Below, in pieces: positions 54,471 to 64,000 of a stretch of 64,000 nt of DNA. Position numbers and translations under genes: made by a program. Each line of letters starts with the position of its first letter. Position 1 is the first letter of the stretch. The stretch comes from Reticulitermes speratus. Its lineage: Eukaryota > Arthropoda > Insecta > Blattodea > Rhinotermitidae. A model generated the notes under the pieces. That model saw only the letters and a program-made list of their open reading frames with translations. It was not told the DNA's origin and did not search any database. The stretch spans positions 39,371,144-39,435,143 of the forward strand of contig JAJKFL010000013.1 in the NCBI GenBank assembly GCA_021186555.1, written 5' to 3'.

Positions 54471-54865
54471 ATCAACCAAACAACTAACTAACCAACTAAC
54501 CAACCAACCAAACAATAAACCAGCCGAACGACCGAACGACCGACCGACCTACTTACTAATGTGCTTGCTTACTAACTGACAAACGAGTAACTGATGGAGC
54601 AGAACCACTGTAGAGAATCCAGCCAAGAAATATCCCGCCTTTGTTCGTTACCATATTCACAAAAGCCAACCTTTGATTCGTAACCTTATCCAGTTGAATC
54701 ATTTCACAATGTCACGCCGTATTCAAGGCCCATTTTATTACCATAACCCTATCTACGAATATGCGTGTCTCCCATGCTTTCTATTAGAGCAGGAATTTTG
54801 AAGCACTTCAATGTATATTTTTTCAGACTCCTTATTGTTTCCTAATTCTTACGTCCAAATAGTCT
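54471..54865 (-). mobile_element. Decayed LINE family 2 end with AACC/AACT tail
   Basis: (AACT/AACC)n at 54,474-54,545, then ACTGATGGAGCAGAACCACT, CCAGCCAAGAAATATCCCGC and CACAAAAGCCAACC parallel the order at 29.7 kb. Strongly diverged. Confidence 0.5.
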
Positions 54866-54883
54866 CTTCAGTAAAGGTAAAGG

Positions 54884-55145
54884 TAAATTTATCCCTAGGG
54901 CTCCAGGAGGGTGAGGCTTCCAGAATTTCTAGACTGTTGGCACATGAAGGTGGCAATGTTGTCAGCCCCACGCACTCGCCACGTTCATCTGCCAGGAGAT
55001 ACCCTGGTACTCATTTCTTTTAGAGGCTGGGTCGATCCCAGGGCCATGGTTCGGCCGGAAGGATTAAGTAAATGAAAAATCCTAATGACCCCATCGGGAA
55101 TCCAACCCGCGACCTTCCTGCTTGTAGCACCACCGCGTACCCCGT
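54884..55145 (-). mobile_element. SINE copy, family P3
   Basis: TCCAGGAGGGTGAGGCTTCC, TTCTAGACTGTTGGCACATG, CATGGTTCGGCCGGAAGGAT, CCCATCGGGAATCCAACCCG and GCACCACCGCGTACCCCG are complements of P3 in order; part of the head has been lost. Confidence 0.75.
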
Positions 55146-55997
55146 TCTTGCCATTTATCTTTCATTATAAGTCAACAGTCAATTTAGTAGTTTTAAACTA
55201 ATTATTCCGTTCTTTCGGTTGGCAAAAAATTTGATTTTTTATGATCATTCCCTTCAAGACTCGAGCGGCTGAAGAATCTGTTACAGTTGAAACTGTCTCA
55301 CTATATAGCAGTAAATTAGCACGGTACAGTCCATGCCGCCAATTAGCGCCTAAAGTAGAGGAAGTGTATGTTGGCTGAGAGCCTCTCCAGTGTTATGCAT
55401 GGCAAGAGAATGGCAGTGATAAATCACAGCGTCTCTACTTTTACAGCGGTCTGTGAGTGCCACACGAATTCATAATCGACCAACATGAGAGCACTTGGTA
55501 AAAACTCAACCCATTTATGTAGTACGACCGATCCTCTGTAGAGAGAGTCACTTGACTGCCTGCAGAGCTGAGTACACTTCTGTTCCTAACCCCACGGTTG
55601 TCTCCCCCCCCCCCCGGTATGGTATCGTCATCATTCACAAGTAATTGTATTTTCCATAAAGCTGAAAGCTACCCACATAAGCGGCTACCCCTGCTGTTTG
55701 AGGGGTTTTAAAAACAAGGTCCATGCTTGAAGCATACCCGTGATTTAAATTAACACTTGTCAGGTGCTCCAGACACGTAGTATTTGTGCTAATAAAACTG
55801 ATACTGATGTTTGCAGATAGGGGTTGTGGTTGCGAAAATTGGAACCACTTTCAACCCCCCATTCTCTTGACACGTAATAACCCCTCGTAGGACTATCTTG
55901 TGAATGAAAATTTTGTGTGTTGAAATATCGTGATAACTGAATTTCTCTTTTCATGTGCCTTACTTTATTATTATTTTTATTATTTACTGCAATTGGG
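55146..55997. other. Unannotated spacer
   Basis: C run at about 55,604-55,615. No gene supported. Confidence 0.4.
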
Positions 55998-57317
55998 TTT
56001 TCACCCGGTGGCAGTAGTCCTTACACTAGTACACACAATACAAATGTTTTCACCTGGTGGCAGTAGTCCTTACACTAGTACACACAATACAAATGTTTTC
56101 ACCCGGTGGCAGTAGTCCTTACACCAGTACACACAATACAAATGTTTTCACCCGGTGGCAGTAGTCCTTACACCAGTACACACAATACAAATGTTTTCAC
56201 CCGGTGGCAGTAGTCCTTACACTAGTACACACAATACAAATGTTTTCACCCGGTGGCAGTAGTCCTTACACTAGTACACACAATACAAATGTTTTCACCC
56301 GGTGGCAGTAGTCCTTACACCAGTACACACAATACAAATGTTTTCACCCGGTGGCAGTAGTCCTTACACCAGTACACACAATACAAATGTTTTCACCCGG
56401 TGGCAGTAGTCCTTACACTAGTACACACAATACAAATGTTTTCACCCGGTGGCAGTAGTCCTTACACTAGTACACACAATACAAATGTTTTCACCCGGTG
56501 GCAGTAGTCCTTACACTAGTACACACAATACAAATGTTTTCACCTGGTGGCAGTAGTCCTTACACTAGTACACACAATACAAATGTTTTCACCCGGTGGC
56601 AGTAGTCCTTACACTAGTACACACAATACAAATGTTTTCACCCGGTGGCAGTAGTCCTTACACTAGTACACACAATACAAATGTTTTCACCCGGTGGCAG
56701 TAGTCCTTACACTAGTACACACAATACAAATGTTTTCACCCGGTGGCAGTAGTCCTTACACCAGTACACACAATACAAATGTTTTCACCCGGTGGCAGTA
56801 GTCCTTACACAGTACACACAATACAAATGTTTTCACCTGGTGGCAGTAGTCCTTACACTAGTACACACAATACAAATGTTTTCACCCGGTGGCAGTAGTC
56901 CTTACACTAGTACACACAATACAGATGTTTTCACCCGGTGGCAGTAGTCCTTACACAGTACACACAATACAAATGTTTTCACCCGGTGGCAGTAGTCCTT
57001 ACACTAGTACACACAATACAAATGTTTTCACCCGGTGGCAGTAGTCCTTACACTAGTACACACAATACAAATGTTTTCACCCGGTGGCAGTAGTCCTTAC
57101 ACTAGTACACACAATACAAATGTTTTCACCCGGTGGCAGTAGTCCTTACACTAGTACACACAATACAAATGTTTTCACCCGGTGGCAGTAGTCCTTACAC
57201 AGTACACACAATACAAATGTTTTCACCCGGTGGCAGTAGTCCTTACACTAGTACACACAATACAAATGTTTTCACCCGGTGGCAGTAGTCCTTACACTAG
57301 TACACACAATACAAATG
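55998..57317. repeat. 49-bp minisatellite, about 27 copies
   Basis: Unit TTTTCACCCGGTGGCAGTAG + TCCTTACACTAGTACACACA + ATACAAATG. Variants are ACACCAGT for ACACTAGT, CACCTGG for CACCCGG, and a 1-base deletion (ACACAGT) in three copies. Confidence 0.96.
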
Positions 57318-57961
57318 GACATATAATATACATAAAAGTAACAATACAAAACAAACTATACACAATTACAAAACAAAATACATACAGTAAATACAAGTAC
57401 ACACATTTTATAAGAATCTTTGCTATTAAGGAAGGGTTGTGGGAAATAATGTATTGTGGCTTGTGGAAGTAAAAGTGTTTACACCCTTCTTAAATGACGT
57501 TGGGCGTTAAAGTTTACGCTGCAATGGACATGTTCGTCACACGTGTTTGTCTTTAGTGCACACTCGTCAGGGACAAAACAAACGATCAACTACGTACCTT
57601 TCAAGAAAAGTAATTTGAAAGCTTGTATTCTCTCTCTGTCTGTCTGCTAACAAAATAGCCCAAACTTACCGACCAACTCTATGAACCAGAGAAGTCTTGA
57701 AATTTGCCGTCTTCTACGGGGAAATAAATGATTAAAGTGACGATAAACAAAATTCGGATAGAACGAGACCGAAAATTATCTCTATGGACATGTGTTCAGA
57801 TATTGTGACTTTTATTTAAAAATAATGTCAATAAATAACAATCAGTTTCTACACTCAGCAGTTGTCTCTAAATCAAATGCAGTCTTACTATCTGCTGATC
57901 CTCTCATGCAAAAGGGTATATTTTACCTCTGTCTCCTATAACTTAATTAGTGGAAGTAAAA
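57318..57961. other. Unannotated spacer
   Basis: No gene. At 57,525-57,585 the minus strand has CCCTGACGAG and later GACGAACATGTCC, possibly a broken hammerhead core (GAAC instead of GAAAC). Confidence 0.35.
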
Positions 57962-58270
57962 CGCCGTGGCGCAGTTGGTTGAGGCACTGCGCTACAAACC
58001 GGAACGTCGCGGGTTCGATTCCCGATGGTGTCACTGGAATTTTTCATTGACATAATCGTTTCAGCCGCACTATGGCCCTGGGGTCGACTCAGCCTCTAAC
58101 AGAAATGAGTACCAGGAATATTTCCTGGGGGGTAAAGGCGGCCGGTGCGTAGGGCTGACAACCTTACCACCTTCATGTGCCGATTGTCTATAAATCTGGA
58201 GCCTCAACCTCCTGGAACCCTAAGGGCCTGTAATGGGATAGCTTTACCTTTACCTTTACCTTACCTTTAA
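57962..58270 (+). mobile_element. tRNA-derived SINE, family P3
   Basis: Plus copy: A-box-like GTGGCGCAGTTGGTTGAGGC, B box GCGGGTTCGATTCCCGATGG, body GTACCAGGAATATTTCCTGG, GGCTGACAACCTTACCACCT, end GGGCCTGTAATGGGATAGCT and a tail of TTTACC repeats. Close to the reversed copy at 47.09 kb. Confidence 0.88.
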
Positions 58271-58284
58271 TTGTTGATAGTCAA

Positions 58285-58545
58285 TCACATTAACCGGGCG
58301 GTCAAAGGCGTAGGTCTGCGACCGCTCGATTGCTGAAATCGAGTGTTCGAATCCCGCTGAGGGCATCGACGTTCGTCTCTTGTGCTTGTTGTGTGTTGTG
58401 TAGGTAGCGGCCTCTGTGACGAGCTGATCACTCGTTCAGAGGAGTCCTACCGCGCGTGTGTTTGTGTCTAATTGTGTGTGATCTGGATACCTCAACAGTG
58501 AGGCGGCCTGCGCCCAAGGTGGGCTGTAGCGCCACGGAAATAGGA
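58285..58545 (+). mobile_element. Decayed SINE, family P2
   Basis: GGGCGGTCAAAGGCGTAGGT (A-box-like), GAGTGTTCGAATCCCGCTGA (B box), CGTTCGTCTCTTGTGCTTGT, GAGGAGTCCTACCGCG, GTGGGCTGTAGCGCCACGG in P2 order with many changes. Confidence 0.75.
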
Positions 58546-58729
58546 TTGTTTATAATACGTATAATGACGATTACTGATGTTATAATCATTTTCATTAATC
58601 GTCTTATTCACCTTGCTTATGAAACTAACAAGAATAACTTCTAGTGTAGGACCTGCCGCCAGCAATAACGCTCAATTGAAAGTCTATATTTCGCCCACAA
58701 AATACTCTAAATGAAAAGTAATTACGAGT

Positions 58730-58986
58730 TAATTAATTATTTTATTCCAAGAAATGCACTACACTATTTTACTGTTTATTTGTCCCTACATATGTTAATG
58801 CCCAACAAGCAAAATTAGTATACCACTACAAGAACATTGATCTCTCAACGACACCCCTGAGGATGGCACAAGGAGTGCCGAAACATATGTAGGGATAAGT
58901 AAACACTAAAATAGTGTAGTGCATTTGTTGGAATAAAATAATTAAGTAATTATTAAAATGTACGGTATATATATAATATAAAGTTA
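58730..58986. mobile_element. Hammerhead inverted-repeat element D, 13-bp direct repeats
   Basis: Near-perfect inverted arms (about 58,733-58,796 and 58,882-58,946): AATGCACTACACTATTTTAC at the left, CTAAAATAGTGTAGTGCATT at the right. AGTAATTACGAGT occurs just outside at 58,717-58,729 and 58,987-58,999 and may be a target duplication. The right arm holds a hammerhead core; the left has lost its copy (TATGTTAATG where TTTCGGC would be expected). Confidence 0.7.
58854..58895 (+). ncRNA. Hammerhead-like core of element D
   Basis: CCC, CUGAGGA, U, stem II GGCAC/GUGCC (loop AAGGA), GAAA, CAUAUGUA, GGG. CCC pairs with GGG (stem I); ACAUAUGU is an 8-base palindrome; predicted cleavage after A58,891. 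All core blocks fit the hammerhead consensus apart from the extra U after CUGAGGA. Confidence 0.6.
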
Positions 58987-59431
58987 GTAATTACGAGTGT
59001 TTTCCCAGCTGGCATTAAGGGATTAATATTGTGATGGAGACACAATTTTGTTTCTGTTTTGTACGAACTGTATCTTTGAATTTATAATTCAGATGCGTCG
59101 AAGGTTTAACGAATCACTGAATGGAATCCAAGAAAGGAAATAAGTATACTACAGTAGTCACCAAAATTAAAGATAATCAGAGGGATTATTTTGCAAGTGA
59201 TTTCTGTAAGTTACAGCCCCAGTAATATTTTTTATTTTTTTATTATAAACAAAGTCAAAATAAATACACTTATAATAGTTTGTTGCTCTTTTTAATAATT
59301 GACTGATGCACGGGAATTATGGAACATATTAAGATTTCTAAAGTTTCTGACGATGGTGTATAACATTGAGAACCAATTGTCTTCTGGACTTTGTCCATTG
59401 TCCGGATAAAATACTAAAATATAATATAAAA

Positions 59432-59476
59432 ATCACGACGTTTCGGAAGCTGGCTCGTCTTCCGTCTTCAGGTGAT
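59432..59476 (-). ncRNA. Hammerhead ribozyme candidate, left arm of element E
   Basis: Minus strand: AUCAC, CUGAAGA, C, stem II GGAAG/CUUCC with a 9-base loop, GAAA, CGUC, GUGAU. AUCAC and GUGAU pair perfectly as stem I. Identical in core to the right-arm copy. Confidence 0.65.
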
Positions 59477-59681
59477 GGAGGGGAGACACCTACTCAGTTG
59501 GGTCCTTTTAGACTGAGCTAATTTCAATCCCTGGACAACCTCAGCTTATTCATTGTTATCTTCCGCTGACATATCCTGGTCTCAGGTATTCTTATAGCTA
59601 TGGTTCTACCGGCTGAGGTTGTCCAGGGATTGAGATTAGCTCAGTCTAAAAGGACCCAACTGAGTAGGTGTCTCCTCTTCC

Positions 59682-59728
59682 ATCACCTGAAGACGGAAGA
59701 CGAGCCAGCTTCCGAAACGTCGTGATTT
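59682..59728 (+). ncRNA. Hammerhead ribozyme candidate, right arm of element E
   Basis: Stem I AUCAC (59,682-59,686) with GUGAU (59,724-59,728), CUGAAGA 59,687-59,693, one extra C, stem II GGAAG/CUUCC, GAAA 59,716-59,719, CGUC to the expected cleavage point after C59,723. ACGU can only form stem III within one molecule with no loop, but two molecules could pair through it. This is the best core in the window. Confidence 0.68.
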
Positions 59729-59814
59729 TTATATTATATTTTAGTATTGTATCCGGACGATGGACAAAGTCCAGGAGACAATTGGTTCTCAATATTAAGA
59801 TTTGTTTTTTTGTG

Positions 59815-60035
59815 TTTATTTCTGGATTCCTAAATTTCATACCCGCTCCCACAATAGCCCTCCAATGTTCCATGTCCTGAGCTACTTCAACGTAGCTCTC
59901 AGTCTCATAAACTTTGCTTTATCAACTTCAAAATTATTCTCGCAATCAAACGTAGGTCTCCCAGGCGGTCTGTGTTGTTCACGTTTCGCAACTAAAAGTT
60001 TTTACGCGCCACCCTTTGGACGTCAAATATAATAC
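59815..60035 (-). mobile_element. Possible LINE fragment
   Basis: CACAATAGCCCTCCAATGTT, CATGTCCTGAGCTACTTCAA and AGGTCTCCCAGGCGG follow the spacing of LINE family 2 antisense motifs (CACAACAGCCCGCC, TATCCTGAGCCATATCAAT, GGTCTCC) but are well diverged. Confidence 0.35.
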
Positions 60036-60214
60036 CATATTTCTAATTTACGTCTCACGTTTTTGATTTACGGTAAGGTTTTCAAAATTTCGGATGATTT
60101 TTCTAGCCTACAGACGGTGACAGATGTATAAATTCTCATAAGCAGGAAGGATCTGTACTAGAAATTATGTTTTCGGTTGAGCAGTTAGCATTTCTGCATC
60201 GTATTCTGCAGTTC

Positions 60215-60410
60215 GCTTGTTTACCTACACCAACGTGGCCATTCTATTTGATGGGTACCGGGGTTCTTTCGCTGGAGTAAAGCGGCCGGGGCCTGAAGGT
60301 AACCGGTCACTTCCATGTAATGTTGAAGTTAAGATTGAATTTAGCTGTACCTCTGTTCGTCTTATATGTTTTCATGGCCTTGAAAGGGAAAACTTTACCA
60401 TCAACTGATA
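60215..60410 (+). mobile_element. 3' part of a P5 SINE
   Basis: GATGGGTACCGGGGTTCTTT, GGAGTAAAGCGGCCGGGGCC, AATGTTGAAGTTAAGATTGA, GCTGTACCTCTG. The tRNA-like head is not recognisable. Confidence 0.6.
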
Positions 60411-61921
60411 GATATATGGTTATAGGAATATAATAGGTCTAATAAGTATAATGTCTATCATTGCAGCGTACCCTGCGATTTATGTTAAGAAAACATACTT
60501 TAAATACAGTCACTTCCGCTCATAAAATAGTAGACTCAGTTTATTTCCTACAGACTCGGAAGGATATTTCCTGTGCACGTTAATTTATGTAAGGGACAGC
60601 ACACAGTCGCTCGTCCTAAAGCAAAAGCCTATTAATCTTTTAACTAAAATAATTTGTTAGAGCTGTACACTAAATCCAAAACAATTAAATCCCAGCCCGT
60701 GTGTCCACTTTCACAAACATATCATATAAAATATTAATAACAGCAGGTACTAAAAGGGGCAACTCTCTGGCACTCAAAACCTCGGACCATCCTGTAAAAC
60801 CAGTGAGTGAAATCTCTCCCTGTTCGCCATCCAAACCAACAAACCAAACCCCGGCCCTGGGCAAGGGAGTAGCAGCAGAAAACTAATTGGAATAACATTT
60901 GGCGACCCTTGCTATCTGATGGAGAAGCGGCTGGAGGGGCGGGGTGGGTGTGGGGGGGGGGGGGGTCAGAGGTCGCAAACCAACCAGCCAGATCCACAAC
61001 CCTGCCATACTGAATTACTACATACTCATTAATAATACATGTCGATGCCTGCTATTTCATGAATACTGTTAATGTATTGAAAACAAGGTGAAAAACCATG
61101 TACAAGGATGGGAAATAGGGAGGAAAAAGGGAAAAAGGGTGTGGGCGGTGACCCAGTGCATCACTGTACTGGTCCGTTCCACTACTATACCACTGGCCAA
61201 ATAAATGGGAGAAATGAATATTTAAAATGTATGTAAAACGCTGCGGGCTAGGACAGCAAGTGAGAGGGTTAAATTATTTGGGACTGCACATCGTATGAGG
61301 TCATCACTGCATGATTTGACCCCGAAACTACGTTACCCCTGGGGGTCCCCCCAAGGGACTGGTTAACGAGTAAAAAAAAAAAGATGGGAGAGAATTAACG
61401 GTACAAAAAAACAGAGGAGGAACGGTTAGTGGAGATGGAGGTAAAGAATTAAGCCACAGGGTTTTAAAATACAAGTGGTTTTGTGGTTAGGTTCTTGTTT
61501 TAAAGTGATTGCTTTCTGGGTGGCACCAGCAGGTAGACTGTAAGAAGAACTCGGTGTGTTATCTCATATGGGCTTTTTTTTTGTTTTGGGGGTTGGTACT
61601 CTGACATCACGGACCTCGACCAAATAGGTTTAACATCCTGCATGTTATAGGCCTGTTACTTATAAAGTATTTATTTAGGCCTTGTAGGATTTAGGTTACG
61701 GTGTCTCTGAAGATTAGCGTCTTCGGAAGAAAAAGTAAACACTTTTTCGTCCAATTGTCCCCGATTTCCGAAAGAGCGTTGCTTTTTGGAAGGTTTACAG
61801 GCTTCGCCCCTTTGTCCTTGTGGTAAGAGCAGCATGTAAATGAAGATGAGTATGGAGCATAGGTGGAATGATACGACAGGGGAAAACGGAAATACGTAGA
61901 GAAAAAGAATGCAGGTATAAA
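60411..61921. other. Unannotated spacer
   Basis: About 1.5 kb with no supported gene; G run at about 60,953-60,965 and A runs near 61,373-61,382. CTGGGGGTCCCCCCAAGG near 61,337 forms a GC hairpin. Frames of 87 and 99 codons lack recognisable domains. Confidence 0.4.
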
Positions 61922-62350
61922 CGTAACATTGAGGTGCGTTGGCGTAACCATTGTTGCAGTGGAAAAGCAAAAAGTGTTACATACTCTGATTGTGTGTGTC
62001 TGTAGCCTTAGTTACCCAGCATGTAATGCGCATGCGCCGTATTGTATTGTCATCTGTGGCCTGTCTGATTCTACAATATTTTTCCACATTATCTCATTTT
62101 CGGGAAAATGTTATTGAACATAAAATGTGTGTTTTGATTTTCTCTACAATTTTATCTGAAAGAGTTCTCATTCGAAGAAGAATTCAGGGAGATATTATCA
62201 TAAATGTGCATAGGTTTTCTTGTAAATTACCCATTGTTCTTGTGTGAGTTTAATGAAAGTCTAATTTTCTCGACAGATTTTCGAAAAATACTTAACTATG
62301 AAATTTCATGAAAATTCGTCCAATGGGAGCGGAGTTCTATGCGGAAGACG
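61922..62350 (+). repeat. Dispersed family U2
   Basis: Same order as 52.37-52.87 kb: CATTGAGGTGCGTTGGCGTA, GCGCATGCGCCGTATTGTAT, TTTTCGGGAAAATGTTATTG, TCTCGACAGATTTTCGAAAA, ATGGGAGCGGAGTTCTATGC, then a GGACGGACAGACAGACAGAC run to about 62,395. Confidence 0.7.
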
Positions 62351-62461
62351 GACGGGGGACGGACGGACAGACAGACAGACAGAAGACAGATAGAGAGACA
62401 GGCATGAACGACGAACGGGCGAAACTGCGAACTGTCTTACCAAGCAAGTTTGCCACAGCAG

Positions 62462-62695
62462 TAACGCTTCTCACTTGTACGAGTATTTGGTAGGTTCCCG
62501 GTTCGAATCTCGCCCGGAGACACCGACTCTCTTGAGGTCTGTCATGCTTTTCCTCTTTCCTTCCAGGCAAATTCCAGGAGAGGAGGCCTACCTTATCATT
62601 CTACATCCTTTCAAATTCATTATTCGCTGTCACCAAATCATTAGACGCTACATAGTCTTGTTACTAACGGCGTTATTGAACAAACAACTAAATAA
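62462..62695 (+). mobile_element. tRNA-derived SINE, family P4
   Basis: CGGTTCGAATCTCGCCCGGA (B box), CACCGACTCTCTTGAGG, CTTCCAGGCAAATTCCAGGA, CATTATTCGCTGTCACCAAA, GCTACATAGTC, GTTACTAACGGCGTTATTGA and an A/T tail. It gives the fullest view of the family's 3' half. Confidence 0.75.
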
Positions 62696-62789
62696 ATAAT
62701 TAAAAGTCTTTGATGCAATATGTATATGTAATGTATACATTTACGTGTTCACATAATTTATATTTATTTATTCATTCATATGGTTATGT

Positions 62790-63116
62790 GGGTGATAAAA
62801 ATCCGGAGCACCACTTCCTTCGGAGGGGAAGTAAAGCCGTCGGTCCCATGTCGTAGATTTACGGCATGTAAAAGAACAATACGGGCATGAATAGAAATGT
62901 TACGTAAGCTAAATTCAAAGCCTCCATTTCTCACCCAAGTCTCCTGACTGCCTGCCAGATGGCTCTGACGGACACATCAGGATCGATAGAATAGTAGCGC
63001 GGCCAGTTGACCAGTCACCAACTGCCACGAATGCGCACGACTTAGTAACCTCGGAAAGAGGAGGCAAGAGGAGGCCCGGGCCCATATAGGGCTGTTGAGC
63101 CATGGTTATTACTATT
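62790..63116 (+). mobile_element. 5'-truncated P1 SINE, 12-bp TSD
   Basis: ATATGGTTATGT at 62,778-62,789 and 63,117-63,128 flanks a P1 body starting at GGTGATAAAAATCCGGAGCA and ending GGGCTGTTGAGCCATGGTTA plus TTACTATT. The tRNA-like head is absent, so this copy was truncated on insertion. Confidence 0.88.
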
Positions 63117-63128
63117 ATATGGTTATGT

Positions 63129-64000
63129 ATATTTGAATAATATATATGCAATATATTTAACTTAAACCCAACAATTTTTCCCTATTTATTTTCTTATTAA
63201 TAACTAAAGCCACAACACGGTAGCCGAAAGTTTCTCTTAGCGAAGGCGAACCTCGTCTGGTCAGTGAGTGTGCGGCACTCAACCTCCTCAGTGCACTCAC
63301 TCCAGCGTGTTCATAACAGCTGATTCTGCCGCCGCCTCTTCTTGCTGTCAGAACTAGCGGAAGTTTACTCGCACGTGTAGACGAAAATTTCGTACTTAGA
63401 GAGTTCTCAGTTGTTCACTGCTCTCAGGGCACTCGCTGCGAGCCAGATCGCCACGAATTACTCTCATGTCTGAACATCTTTGCTGGATACACTCAGTGGG
63501 ACTCACGAATGTTTACTCTCACGTTTACACGCAGCCACCGGTTTTCCATAAAAGTGGAGAGTTTCTTGGCCAGTGTTTTAGGCCTAACCGATCTTTTAAC
63601 CGGCTTATTCTTCATTGAAGTATTGAGATACATTCATGGTCATGAAAGCAGTTCACTGTTTGCTTTATACAGCGGCAACATGTAGGCAGATAGTCATCAA
63701 TTAGTGTCACGAGGAAGAGAGGCATAGAAAGGAGAGAGTGGGGGCGGAAACAGAAATTTCTGGGAAACAAATACTTTCCGTCGCTTGTTAGGGGGAGGTT
63801 GAGGAGAGTTGAAACCGAAAGAGTGCCAGTCACGTGTTTCAAGAAAAATGTGTGTGTGGGGGGTGCAGTGGAAGTTCGCACTGCATGTGTTTTGAGTGAA
63901 GGAGGGGCTACCGGAACCGGAAGCTGTGTGCCAGCTCCCCTCACTGCCTGACCTGACCTACACCTCCCCCCCCCCCCCCGAACAAGCTGTGGAGTGACAG
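63129..64000. other. Unannotated spacer
   Basis: No supported gene. Several short related motifs (TTTACTCGCACGTGTAGACG, TTTACTCTCACGTTTACACG) at 63,364 and 63,509 hint at an old duplication. C run at 63,965-63,979. Confidence 0.4.

Larger units (their letters stand above)
59361..59797. mobile_element. Hammerhead inverted-repeat element E
   Basis: Left arm 59,361-59,545 and right arm 59,612-59,797 are almost exact reverse complements over about 185 bp, with a 66-bp spacer. Each arm has the same hammerhead-like core, on opposite strands, pointing outward. High arm identity suggests recent origin or gene conversion. No protein coded. Same plan as element B. Confidence 0.82.

Noticed and set aside
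57525..57585. Minus-strand hammerhead core near the end of the 49-bp array
   Set aside because: CUGACGA is present but GAAAC is reduced to GAAC and the stem II candidate is long and poorly paired.

Overview
The window looks like repeat-dominated intergenic DNA from an animal nuclear genome, most likely an insect. A cockroach-like (Blattodea) host is my guess from the style of the RTE-like retrotransposons and tRNA-derived SINEs; this is inference, not a database result. I found no convincing host protein-coding gene, rRNA gene, CRISPR array or bacterial operon. The only real protein-coding sequence is a nearly complete RTE-like non-LTR retrotransposon on the minus strand (43,980-46,976), broken by a 1-base frameshift in its endonuclease region.

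About a quarter of the window (roughly 15.9 of 64 kb) is minisatellite, in twelve arrays with units of 31 to 114 bp: 783-1828 (36 bp), 5374-5859 (38), 9940-10419 (48), 16402-20279 (71/68), 20482-21561 (54), 22251-24970 (50), 26631-27190 (114), 30330-31440 (37), 40303-41991 (41), 48185-48470 (31), 49075-50326 (66) and 55998-57317 (49). Units divisible by three create long but meaningless open frames. Between the arrays lie at least six SINE-like families, several with clear target-site duplications, many 3'-end fragments of a second LINE family with a (TTAG)n tail, a 243-bp hAT-type MITE, and two unnamed dispersed families.

The most interesting signal is a set of small elements with hammerhead-ribozyme-like cores (CUGANGA, a short stem II, GAAA, then a palindromic ACGU, ACAUGU or ACAUAUGU). 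Five lie in inverted-repeat elements (15.75-16.34, 31.84-32.29, 49.0-50.46, 58.73-58.95 and 59.36-59.80 kb), with the preserved ribozyme 3' sides pointing outward about 55-80 nt from the termini. One solitary copy (12,536-12,642) is a 107-bp insertion between perfect 15-bp direct repeats. Hammerheads of this kind are known from Penelope-like retroelements; no Penelope protein is present here, so these would be non-autonomous relatives.

Two minisatellites grew out of mobile-element ends. The 50-bp array at 22.25-24.97 kb contains the last ~30 bp of the RTE element and runs directly into a truncated RTE copy. The 66-bp array at 49.1-50.3 kb sits inside a hammerhead element, and every unit holds half of the ribozyme core. 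Nested insertions, such as a SINE with a 10-bp duplication inside one arm of a hammerhead element, give relative ages.
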